56,126 nucleotides of DNA. It comes from Chitinispirillum alkaliphilum. Lineage in GTDB: Bacteria; Fibrobacterota; Chitinivibrionia; Chitinivibrionales; Chitinispirillaceae. The stretch lies in assembly GCA_001045525.1 (NCBI GenBank), contig LDWW01000025.1, positions 1-56,126 of the forward strand, in the 5' to 3' direction. Position 1 is the first letter of the stretch; every line of letters starts with the position of its first letter. Shown in pieces: positions 46,033 to 54,326 of this stretch. The notes under the pieces are model-generated. The model saw only the letters and a program-made list of their open reading frames with translations. It made no database searches and was not told the origin of the DNA. The position numbers and the translations under genes are program-made.

Positions 46033-47331
46033 TTAAGGATTTAAATTGGTTTCAATCTTTACAGGGATACCCATATTTACAAGTTTTCTGAAAAACAATC
46101 GTTCAATCACTCTGACCCTGGTTAATTTCCCAAAGGTAAAATACAAATGATCTTTATAACTGACTACAGTTGCTTTTATTTTATTGCCTCTGCTTGGTGC
46201 AGGATAAAAATCAAATCTGTCTACAAAAGGGGCAATTGATTGCGGTAATGTGATTTTTCCCAAATTGCTTATACTGCTGGTATAAAGATTTTCTCCGAAA
46301 GCAAAATATAGAAAGGGCATCATTGCATCTTTTATAAATAGAGGAAGCAAACGGATTAAAAGAGATGTTTCACCTTTTACATTTCTGTTTATGATGTTGG
46401 AAAGGTGATTTTTATCAAGGTTCTGTTTCATCTGTTGTGAAACTGATTCTATGATATTTTCAAAAGTTAAAATAGAGCTGCGCGGATCAATACAAGGAGT
46501 TATGCTTAAAAAGAAATTTCTCATGCTCTCTGAGGGAAATATCGAGCGCAGGTTAACGGGAACATTCATGGTTATAGGTTTATAGAGTTCTCTTTTGAGA
46601 TAAACCGGTGCCTGAGATATAAATTCCAAAATGCTTTCAAAATATAATGCCAGAAAAAAATTGTTCAATGAAGTGCCAATCTCTCTTGACTTTGATATCA
46701 CTTTCTCAACAGGCATGATTCCGGTTATAATGTAATACGCCCCCCTTTCTATTAAAGGAAAGGGGAAATGCATAGCAGTCTTCAGCTTAGCATTAGGAAT
46801 AGATCCGGTTTCAGTGGAATATTTTCTAAAAGCATCTTCCCACTCCTCACCCTTTACAGTTTCATCAGGAAACAGAAGACCGGATTCACTATTTTGCTCT
46901 ATGCCTTTAAGTAATTTGAAATATTCAGCTAGCAGTGATTTCAAAAATCGGGTTGCACCCATTCCATCAGTGAGAAAATGAGCTATTTCAAGAGAAATTC
47001 TTCGTTTATAATAAATGACACGATAGGGAAACAGGTTACTTCTCTGAAAACCAAGATACATGCAGGGAAAAGCTTTTTCCTCCTGAATTGTCGGAAGATA
47101 ATTTGCCTTTTCAAGATAATACCAAAACAAACCTCTTTTCAAATTGACCTGATAATACGGTAATCGGGGAGCTAAATGATTAAGTGCTGATTGCAATATC
47201 TTTATGTTTATATTTTCATTTAATGTAGCAGATATTCGGAAAACAGTTGTGCAGCGGGTTGTAGCTATAGAAGGGAAAAGCTTACCGGCATTATCGAGTC
47301 TGTACCATGAACCTGAGAACTTCTCCAACAA
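46033..47331 (-). CDS. Alcohol acetyltransferase/CoA-dependent acyltransferase-like protein
   Basis: A 432-residue protein of the chloramphenicol acetyltransferase-like superfamily. The catalytic HxxxDG is visible as HFLTDG (residues 118-123). The start has WYRLDNAGKLFPS, which marks the subgroup labelled alcohol acetyltransferase. The C-terminal region has ISNLGKITLP, equivalent to the DFGWG-type channel loop. It should transfer an acyl group from CoA to an alcohol or sugar. The start is a TTG with GGGG upstream. The zinc-ribbon membrane protein follows. Confidence 0.8.
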   Translation of the reverse strand: MLEKFSGSWYRLDNAGKLFPSIATTRCTTVFRISATLNENINIKILQSALNHLAPRLPYYQVNLKRGLFWYYLEKANYLPTIQEEKAFPCMYLGFQRSNLFPYRVIYYKRRISLEIAHFLTDGMGATRFLKSLLAEYFKLLKGIEQNSESGLLFPDETVKGEEWEDAFRKYSTETGSIPNAKLKTAMHFPFPLIERGAYYIITGIMPVEKVISKSREIGTSLNNFFLALYFESILEFISQAPVYLKRELYKPITMNVPVNLRSIFPSESMRNFFLSITPCIDPRSSILTFENIIESVSQQMKQNLDKNHLSNIINRNVKGETSLLIRLLPLFIKDAMMPFLYFAFGENLYTSSISNLGKITLPQSIAPFVDRFDFYPAPSRGNKIKATVVSYKDHLYFTFGKLTRVRVIERLFFRKLVNMGIPVKIETNLNP

Positions 47332-47719
47332 AATTACCCCTAAACACTGAAAGCGGTCAGTAATGTATCATTGCATAACTGTAATGTAAAATAGATTATG
47401 ACCCTGTTGTGGTTTGGGTTATAGACATGGATGCCGCCTTATTGTGTAGAAGCGTTTTTCGCATAACCACCTCTAACCACTTACCACTTTTTCCCAAAAT
47501 ATTTACTTAACGATACCCACAAACACATATTTACTTACGACAACCCTCATCTTTGGCATATCTAATCATAACTACCAATGAATTTTAGTACTTACGGTAC
47601 CAGCTGTCTTTTTTGTATCCCAGGTTCAAGCCGCTAATGCAAATTTCTTTTTTGAATATTTGGATCCGATTCGTAAGTGCAACAGTGCAATTATTATTTC
47701 CACTATCTTTTCTCATCGG

Positions 47720-47744
47720 TTTCCTCTCCCCGTGGGAGAGGAAA
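47720..47744. repeat. Perfect hairpin (11-bp stem)
   Basis: TTTCCTCTCCC (47720-47730) pairs with GGGAGAGGAAA (47734-47744) around a 3-nt loop. Stem-loops built on a CCTCTCCC/GGGAGAGG core are often dispersed repeats, but I see only one copy here. It could also act as a terminator. Confidence 0.6.
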
Positions 47745-47859
47745 AAGCAAATCCGACGAAGTACCACTTTTTTATCATGTGAAAATCCCGCATACAGCTT
47801 TTACGCCTTTTAACCCACAAATTATTCTATATTATATTTTTTGTGCTTCCGGCAGAAGC

Positions 47860-47893
47860 AAACACAAACGGGTATATGGAACCGTTTGTGTTT
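47860..47893. repeat. 12-bp perfect inverted repeat, candidate operator or RNA hairpin
   Basis: AAACACAAACGG (47860-47871) and CCGTTTGTGTTT (47882-47893) are exact inverted copies around a 10-nt spacer. The site is 267 bp before ddh. It could be an operator or a stem in a leader RNA; no T-run follows. Confidence 0.55.
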
Positions 47894-48159
47894 CAATAGA
47901 CAAGACAAAAAACAGCCCTCACCCCTGATAATCTGTAAAAAACGTGATATCTGTAACCCGCTTCACCCCAGAAAACCTGTAATAAAACTTAATCTACACT
48001 CCAAAAATATTCCTGAAACAACCTTTGAAACGATAAAATCCAAATAGATTCTTTCTGTCTTTTTACTCAAAAACTATTTTTAGTCTGGAATAACATAAAA
48101 ATTTGTGTCTCCGGCAACGTTTTTTTAAAACCGAAAACCTGTAAATTAAGGACGTACCA

Positions 48160-49152
48160 ATGTCAGAAAAAATTAAAATCGCCATCATCGGTTATGGAAA
48201 TGTTGGCCGTGGTGTACGCTCTGCGGTAAAAGCAAACCCCGATATGGAACTCTCTCTTATTCTCTCCCGTTCTCCCCAACGGGTGGAAAAGGAAGTAACC
48301 GACGTGTCCGTACGGCATGTTGATGATCTCGAGGCGTTAAAAGAGTGTTCCGTGGCAATTCTCTGCGGAGGATCAAAAAATGATCTTCCCGTACAGGGCC
48401 CTCATTTTGCCGCCAATATCAACACCGTGGACAGCTATGACAACCACAGCTGCATTCCAGACTATTTCAGCAAAATGAACCCGGTTTCAAAAGAAAACAA
48501 CACAGTGTCGGTGATTTCCACAGGCTGGGATCCGGGAACATTTTCTCTTGAGCGGGTGTTGGGAAACGCCTTTCTTCCCGGCACAAAAACCTATGGGTTC
48601 TACGGTGTATCCAAAAAGGGTGGATTGAGCATGGGCCACTCCGATGCCCTGCGCACTATTGACGGTGTTGCTGACGCACGCCAATACACCCACGCCATCC
48701 CCGAAGCCATCGAGCGGGTCCGCCGTGGAGAAAACCCCGACCTGAAACCGGAGGAGATGCACTGGCGGGAATGCTATGTAGTTCTAAAAGAGGGGGCTGA
48801 TGCTGAAAAAGTCGAAAAGGAAATTACAACCATGCCCGCTTATTTTGCCCCATACAAAACAAAGGTACACTTTATCAGCGCCGAGGAACTGGCCAAAAAC
48901 CACGCCGGTTTTCCCCACGGTGGCATGGTAATCGGGGCCGGTTCTCTGGGAGATGGAAACAACGGTACAATAGAATATAGTAATACCTGGGATAGTAATC
49001 CCGCTGCCACTGCAAGCATTCTTGTGGCCCATGCCCGGGCGGCCCATCGCCTTGCCAAAGAAAAAAAATACGGCGCCTATACCATTTTAGATATTCCCCC
49101 GGCTTATTTTTCTCCCAAAACTCATGACGAACTCCTCGCGGAATTTCTTTAG
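48160..49152 (+). CDS. ddh: meso-Diaminopimelate D-dehydrogenase
   Basis: A 330-residue NADPH enzyme that converts tetrahydrodipicolinate directly to meso-diaminopimelate, a shortcut in lysine and peptidoglycan synthesis. It has the nucleotide loop IGYGNVGRGVRSAV, SRSPQRV, AILCGGSKNDLP, TVDSYDNHSCIPDYF, STGWDPGTFS and GHSDALRTIDGV, all typical of Ddh. The gene is 8 bp upstream of lysA, which uses its product. Base composition of the pair is visibly more GC-rich than its AT-rich neighbours, suggesting transfer. Ddh occurs in rather few bacterial lineages. Confidence 0.93.
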   Translation: MSEKIKIAIIGYGNVGRGVRSAVKANPDMELSLILSRSPQRVEKEVTDVSVRHVDDLEALKECSVAILCGGSKNDLPVQGPHFAANINTVDSYDNHSCIPDYFSKMNPVSKENNTVSVISTGWDPGTFSLERVLGNAFLPGTKTYGFYGVSKKGGLSMGHSDALRTIDGVADARQYTHAIPEAIERVRRGENPDLKPEEMHWRECYVVLKEGADAEKVEKEITTMPAYFAPYKTKVHFISAEELAKNHAGFPHGGMVIGAGSLGDGNNGTIEYSNTWDSNPAATASILVAHARAAHRLAKEKKYGAYTILDIPPAYFSPKTHDELLAEFL

Positions 49153-49160
49153 GAAACCAT

Positions 49161-50480
49161 ATGAACAAAACAACAATAGGACAAAACAAACTGCCTGTAC
49201 ATGCTTTACAGGAATGCATCAGCCGTGGAAAAACCCCCTTCTATCTGTATGACCAGAAGATACTTCGCCAGCGGTGCAGCATGCTGATGAACATGCCCAA
49301 CGCCTTCGGCATATTTCCCCGGTATGCCATGAAGGCAAACTCAAGCCGAGCGATTTTGCAGGAGATTTGCGCCGCCGGTCTCGGAATTGATGCCAGTTCT
49401 TTCAACGAAGTACGGCGCGCCCTTCTTGCGGGTATTTCCGTGGAAAAAATCCTCCTTACCACCCAGGAAACCCCCGTGGGAGAAGATCTTTCTGCGCTGG
49501 CAGAGCAGATTGAAGCGGGCCTGCGCTATAATATCTGCTCCCTGCGTCAGCTGGAAAACATCACCCCGAGAATCTCCCCTCAAAAGCGAAAATTCTCCAT
49601 TCGTGTTCACCCGGGAGTGGGTTCGGGAGAATCGGTCAGCCGCAATACGGGAGACAAATACTCCTGCTTCGGTGTGCACCTTAGTGATGTTGCTGCGGTG
49701 GTGAACCGTGCAGAAGAGCTGAATGCGGTGTTTGATCAGGTCCATGTGCATATCGGATCCGGGGGAGACCCCGCCGTCTGGGAAGAAAACATTGACCGCG
49801 AACTGGGATTTATCGAAAAATACTTTCCCAAGGCAAAACGGGTAAATTTTGGCGGTGGCTTCCGTGAAGCCCGCATGCCTCGCGAAGTTCCCGCAGATGT
49901 AGAAAAACTAGGACAGACAGCTAAAAAAAAGGTGGAGGATTTTTATAGAAAAACCGGCCGAAAGCTTATAACCGAAGTGGAACCGGGAAATTTCATCGTC
50001 ACCAACAGTGGTTATCTGGTCACCCGGGTCTCCGATATCAAGCAAACCGGCCCTGAGGGATTTACTTTTATTCTCCTTGATGGCGGAATGGAGGTTAACC
50101 TGCGTCCACTTCTGTACGGAGGACAACATCCCTTTTATATTCTGGGAAAAAAGGGCGATGTACGCTTTGATGAGTTTGCCCCGCCGACCGATAAAAAGGA
50201 ACTTGAAGAGCTTATCGTAGTGGGCCGATGCTGTGAAAGCGGTGACTCCTACACCCTGGACAAACACCATACCATTGTTCCACGAAAAATGGTGCGCCCC
50301 GGCGTGGACGACTATCTTATCGTGGGAGGTGTGGGAGCATACTGTTCCAGTATGACCCCTTTTAACTACAACTCCCATGAACAGATTGCGGAATATCTTG
50401 TAACAGAAGATGGATCGTGTCACTGTATCCGCTCTCAGCAAAGTCTCGCGCAGATTGTACAGAATGAACACTCCCTGTAA
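49161..50480 (+). CDS. lysA: Diaminopimelate decarboxylase
   Basis: A 439-residue fold-type III PLP decarboxylase. The PLP lysine is in YAMKANS, the phosphate loops are HIGSGGDP and NFGGGFRE, and EVEPGNF and CCESGDSY with the catalytic Cys are present, ending in GVGAYCSSMTPFNYNS. It makes lysine from meso-DAP supplied by the Ddh encoded just before. The amino-terminal LPVHALQECISRGKTPFYLYD is normal for LysA. The ornithine/arginine and carboxynorspermidine decarboxylase branches look less likely because of the ddh coupling. Confidence 0.88.
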   Translation: MNKTTIGQNKLPVHALQECISRGKTPFYLYDQKILRQRCSMLMNMPNAFGIFPRYAMKANSSRAILQEICAAGLGIDASSFNEVRRALLAGISVEKILLTTQETPVGEDLSALAEQIEAGLRYNICSLRQLENITPRISPQKRKFSIRVHPGVGSGESVSRNTGDKYSCFGVHLSDVAAVVNRAEELNAVFDQVHVHIGSGGDPAVWEENIDRELGFIEKYFPKAKRVNFGGGFREARMPREVPADVEKLGQTAKKKVEDFYRKTGRKLITEVEPGNFIVTNSGYLVTRVSDIKQTGPEGFTFILLDGGMEVNLRPLLYGGQHPFYILGKKGDVRFDEFAPPTDKKELEELIVVGRCCESGDSYTLDKHHTIVPRKMVRPGVDDYLIVGGVGAYCSSMTPFNYNSHEQIAEYLVTEDGSCHCIRSQQSLAQIVQNEHSL

Positions 50481-50657
50481 GGTGTTCACGATTGTAATAA
50501 GCCACCAGAGGAGGGCAGGAATCACAAGCAGTTTTGATCGTAAAAACTGTAATCCAATCCCGACTTTTTGCCCCAATCGGCAACCGTCAGCGGAGCGGTA
50601 GTAACTAAGATGGGGGTTGTGATCGTGCAATTCCCACCTTCCACTTGCCTCAATGCT

Positions 50658-50684
50658 TGACTCCCGACTATAAGTCGGGAGTCA
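50658..50684. repeat. Perfect hairpin (12-bp stem)
   Basis: TGACTCCCGACT (50658-50669) and AGTCGGGAGTCA (50673-50684) are exact inverted copies with a 3-nt loop. It lies downstream of the IS91 remnant as read on the minus strand. It could be a terminator for lysA or an element end. Confidence 0.65.
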
Positions 50685-50779
50685 TGGTACCGCCGCATGA
50701 ATCGACAAGCTCAACACTGGTGTCATTCGGCATTTTCGGAGCTATGGGGTGTCCGGTTCCGGCATGCCGGTAACGGAAT

Positions 50780-51150
50780 ATTGCGCTGAAGTTTTTTTCT
50801 CAGGCATGTCCCTTTGTTTATTCGAGTAATGACCGTAGTAGTCCGAATGCTTTCGGGAGTGTTCGCCCTTATTGTCACTCCGTTCTTAACCATATGGTAT
50901 TCCGCTGGCTTCGCCACTTTTTCTATTGTGTCTTTTGTGGTTTTGAGATATGCTCCCGTGACTTCAGCCGATTTAGCGGGTCTTATAGCTCATAGTTGCG
51001 TGGTATACCTCTCATAAGCGTTTCACCCGAAAGCGGAAATGGTATACATTTAGCGTGAGATCACGGTACAGTATCTTGCCATCTTTGTTGAGGGAAACCA
51101 TACATGAAAACGGGCATCTGGCGATATACTCGATAAGCCGTTGTTTCTCT
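50780..51150 (-). pseudogene. Decayed IS91-family transposase, C-terminal part
   Basis: On the minus strand one frame (about 51150-51050) reads RLIEYIARCPFSCMV then DGKILYRDL, matching the IS91 Y2-transposase segment of the type YIARPP...DG.V.Y. Further along, another frame reads KGEHSRKHSDYYGHYSNKQR, matching the family's VRYYG.YSN..RG motif. The order is right but the pieces are in different frames with stops between, and the catalytic N-terminus is absent. The family call rests on these motifs. Confidence 0.6.
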
Positions 51151-51499
51151 TCTCAGGGGTTCCGCAGCTTTACATGACTGACTTGTCTCTATGCTCAACA
51201 CGCACAGAATTATCGACACTAAAACAAAACTCCGGAGTTATGTTTAAGTGTTCAATTTTTGTATGGTTTAATGATGGATTGCAGACCAGAAGCGTGTATC
51301 ACATTATCAGCGATACATATTATTTTTCGCATTTGACCAGATTCTCATTAAGATTACAAAGAGGATATAGCATGACAAGAATTTGGTATTTTTATTTACA
51401 AAGTCTCCTACCCCGCTTATACGCGATATATATTACCTAAACTTAACACATTGAGAAATCCTATTTTCAAACACACAAATCAAACACAGATCATTGCCT

Positions 51500-51985
51500 A
51501 TGACTATTCTCCACAAAGACCTCGACTGGAGTGTGCGGTCAAATTCTGTAAAGAAAAGAGACGCCCAAAAGAGTGTACCTCCAGAGGATACTCCTCCCAA
51601 ATTTGTAACCGGCGTGGAAAACGACGAGCCTCAGCACAAGGAAAAGCCTCAGGCCGAAGTCAGGCTCATCTCAGCTGAGTGGAAACCGGGAACAAAGGGG
51701 TTTACCTACAATGAGAAATGTTTTGTAGAAGTCAAGGCGGAATATCTCAAAAAAAACATCAGAGCAAAGGTCAGGGGCGACCTCTTTGGTATCTATGATG
51801 GTCAGGAGCATGATCTTCTTCACGAGGTAACAGGGTTTATCGGCGATGACGGTATTGCTCTTATGGAGATAAAGCATCTGTGGTTTATCGATGACCACTA
51901 CTTTACATGGCAGAAGGATAAGAGTACTCCGTGTCAGTATAAAGTGAAAAAACATTTCCCATTCACGGGGGGAGAATGTGATTGA
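51500..51985 (+). CDS. Small beta-rich protein, effector-operon partner
   Basis: About 161 residues. A low-complexity polar N-terminus is followed by a likely Ig-like beta domain (RLISAEWKPGTKGFTYNEKCFVEVKAEY-like strands, then VRGDLFGIYDGQEHDLLHEVTGFIGDDGIALMEIK). No signal peptide is visible. ATG 51500 is preferred to the TTG six bases upstream. It overlaps the large effector gene by 8 bp, so the two are translated together. It may be an adaptor or the split N-terminal domain of the effector. Not assigned to a known family. Confidence 0.65.
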   Translation: MTILHKDLDWSVRSNSVKKRDAQKSVPPEDTPPKFVTGVENDEPQHKEKPQAEVRLISAEWKPGTKGFTYNEKCFVEVKAEYLKKNIRAKVRGDLFGIYDGQEHDLLHEVTGFIGDDGIALMEIKHLWFIDDHYFTWQKDKSTPCQYKVKKHFPFTGGECD

Positions 51986-54326
51986 GAGTGCAGTGCTTGA
52001 TATGCCTTGTCAAAACAAGCTTCTGGTTACCTATCTTGAGATACCGAATTCCATGTTTCACCCTGACAGCGCTGTACCCTGCATCGATCAGGATGGCCAT
52101 CTCATAAGCGAGCTTGTGACAGTCACATGCTATGCCCACGATTTCCCGGACAAAGAGCTGGTCCTCTTTGGTCATACCGACCAAACCGGTAGCGAGGGGT
52201 ACAACTACGAATTATCCAGGCTGCGCTCCTGTGCAGTAAAGGCTCTTCTGGACGGCGATGAAACTGCCTGGGCTGAGATCACAAATAAAAGAAGCAGAGT
52301 GAAGGATTACCAGCAGATACTGAAAACCCTCTCAACTTCTCACAACTGGCCCTGTGACCCCGGGGCTGTTGATGACATGAACGGTCCCCAGACAGAAGAA
52401 GGGGTGGAGTCATTTCAGGAGATGTACAACACCAAATACAACGAGACCATAACACAGGACGGGAAAATCGGCCCCCAGACCTGGAAAGCGATCTTTAAAA
52501 CCATACGCTCTTTTGTTGAAACAGAATCAAGGAAATTAACAGCAGAGGATACTCTGCCGGAGTTTTCCTATGGTTACAACGGTAAAGGTGTTTATCCCTG
52601 TGGCGGAAGCTTTCCCATTGAGGGCACAGACCCCAAGGATGCAAGAAACCACCGTTTGGAGATTGTGTTCTATGACAGGGCCCAGGCTCCGGAGCTGCTT
52701 GATCATCCTGATGAAGACGTAATGGTGACAAGAGAGGAGAACCCGGTTTACGATACCGAGAAAACGGAAAGAAGAGCTATTGAGGAGGTTCCTGTAAGCT
52801 GCCATTCTGAACCCACCGTTCTCCTTGATTTTGTCTATCCTTCGGTAACAAACACGGATACACCTCATAAGCAGTATGTAAACCTTGATTCAAACGGTAC
52901 AGATGAGGGGATGGAACTTACCATAAAGGTCAGGCCCAGGGATCTGGCGCAGAATGTGGACGAGTCGGCGGTTTACTGGAAAGTCACCGCACACGAGGAT
53001 AACAGTGCCCGCACAGATCCCAAAACCGGTATTAAACCTTACTGGACGCGTGCAGAATTGAGGGAATTTAACGGAGGTGAAGTAAAATGTTTCACTAAGT
53101 TTGTTGACCGGGAATCATCAATTGTGCTTGTGTGCGGAGTTGCAGGCGGGGACCGCTTTACCGTTGAGGTGGGAAGTGATGGGAAGAATTATCCTTTGAG
53201 GTTGGAGGTGGAGAACTGGAGGAAGTTGTGGTATGAGCTCCAGGCGCCTGATTTTATGGAATTGGATTCAGGAGATTATCCCCGAACAACAAGATCCTGG
53301 ATGAAAGAAAGATTAGCTAATGTTTTTGTAGAGTATAGATGTAAAAATTCAATAGTGTTTTCAAAAGATGATTCTCCTGCAATAAATATTTATGAGCCTT
53401 CATATTTTAATCTTCCAGCAACAGGGAGAGCAGATAATTTGCTGTATGTATACCCTGGTGAAGGTGGAACACCGAAACCCTTTAGTCCTACACACAACCA
53501 GACAGTTAATGTGCACCTTTGTGATAAAGCATTCAGTACAAATGGATTGAGGAAACGAGCCATTGGACCGGTTGTTACAAACTTGATTAATGGTAAATTT
53601 ATTTATAATGTCCTAAATGTTTATCCGAGGAATAATATATTAGCAATAGATTTAAGCAGTTTTAGTTGGCAATTAGTTGTTCATCCAGGTTATACCCCGG
53701 ATACACAGCTTCGAATGAGCGGTACCAATGAAGGCTGGACAATTACAAATAACTACAGAGAAATCACATTCATACCGCCTGAAGACCTTAGGGGTCATAT
53801 TGGGAATAATGTAGAGCCTAAATGTTCGATTCAAATACGGATGAAAATTAAAACCAGTTATGAGATAAACGGCAACTCTCGTGGGCACCAACAAGTGATG
53901 GTATTCAAGAAAGAATATCCATTAGCTATGGCATGTACGATATGTCATGAGCTGGGACACAATATGGGAATGACAATTTTAAAAGGTAGAAACTCATTAC
54001 CACCAGGTTTACCGTTTCCAAAAAATGTTGATGAGTTGCTTGATGATGACAGTGGTGAGTATGGTTATTATTATCGCAACAGAACTAGTACCAAAGAAGT
54101 TTACGGAAGCAATGGTGTCCGAGGGCCAAACCATGTTGGTAGCCATTGTGCCTTTGGTATTTCGAGAAGGCATTCTCTTTCTAATTTGAGAAGGCAAAAT
54201 GGAAGTTGTATTATGTATGGAGAAGGGGGTAATGTGGTAACTCGTAATAATTATTGCCCAGTTTGTTCCAGATATCTAAAAGCCAGACATCTGAATGATA
54301 TTGTTAAAACATGGATCGGAAGATAA
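51978..54326 (+). CDS. Probable T6SS effector: OmpA-like, peptidoglycan-binding and zinc-metalloprotease domains
   Basis: A 782-residue protein. An OmpA-like segment (LVLFGHTDQTGSEGYNYELSRLRS, near residues 54-80) precedes a peptidoglycan-binding fold (MNGPQTEEGVESFQEMYN, DGKIGPQTWKAIF; to about residue 180). The architecture fits proteins I recall from T6SS/VgrG loci of myxobacteria. A middle beta region ends at WRKLWYEL (about residue 415). The C-terminal domain carries HELGHNMG (His657, Glu658, His661), the HExxH zincin motif, and late Cys/His residues (HVGSHCAFG; CIMYGEGG). It probably degrades a periplasmic or host protein. The start is a GTG close behind GGGGGGAG. Confidence 0.7.
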   Translation: MIESAVLDMPCQNKLLVTYLEIPNSMFHPDSAVPCIDQDGHLISELVTVTCYAHDFPDKELVLFGHTDQTGSEGYNYELSRLRSCAVKALLDGDETAWAEITNKRSRVKDYQQILKTLSTSHNWPCDPGAVDDMNGPQTEEGVESFQEMYNTKYNETITQDGKIGPQTWKAIFKTIRSFVETESRKLTAEDTLPEFSYGYNGKGVYPCGGSFPIEGTDPKDARNHRLEIVFYDRAQAPELLDHPDEDVMVTREENPVYDTEKTERRAIEEVPVSCHSEPTVLLDFVYPSVTNTDTPHKQYVNLDSNGTDEGMELTIKVRPRDLAQNVDESAVYWKVTAHEDNSARTDPKTGIKPYWTRAELREFNGGEVKCFTKFVDRESSIVLVCGVAGGDRFTVEVGSDGKNYPLRLEVENWRKLWYELQAPDFMELDSGDYPRTTRSWMKERLANVFVEYRCKNSIVFSKDDSPAINIYEPSYFNLPATGRADNLLYVYPGEGGTPKPFSPTHNQTVNVHLCDKAFSTNGLRKRAIGPVVTNLINGKFIYNVLNVYPRNNILAIDLSSFSWQLVVHPGYTPDTQLRMSGTNEGWTITNNYREITFIPPEDLRGHIGNNVEPKCSIQIRMKIKTSYEINGNSRGHQQVMVFKKEYPLAMACTICHELGHNMGMTILKGRNSLPPGLPFPKNVDELLDDDSGEYGYYYRNRTSTKEVYGSNGVRGPNHVGSHCAFGISRRHSLSNLRRQNGSCIMYGEGGNVVTRNNYCPVCSRYLKARHLNDIVKTWIGR

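Larger units (their letters stand above)
47332..48159. other. Non-coding region upstream of ddh-lysA with hairpins
   Basis: About 830 bp with no supported gene. It contains two strong inverted repeats listed separately and, near its right end, the promoter region of ddh. AAGGACGTACCA provides the ribosome-binding site. Open frames in this gap have no family likeness. Confidence 0.55.
50481..51499. other. Gene-poor junction with hairpin and IS91 remnant
   Basis: About 1 kb between lysA and the effector island. It holds a perfect hairpin, a decayed IS91-type transposase on the minus strand, and about 340 bp of AT-rich sequence before the effector genes. No intact gene is supported. Confidence 0.6.

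Noticed and set aside
47700-47760. Possible CRISPR or tandem repeat from the CCTCTCCC hairpin
   Set aside because: It occurs once in the window with no spacer periodicity.
47585-48047. Several overlapping short ORFs upstream of ddh
   Set aside because: They cross the hairpin and the inverted repeat, show no family likeness and overlap one another in several frames.
50814-51017. Plus-strand hydrophobic ORF that looks like a small membrane protein
   Set aside because: It lies antisense to the IS91 remnant, whose motifs explain the region better; there is no ribosome-binding site.
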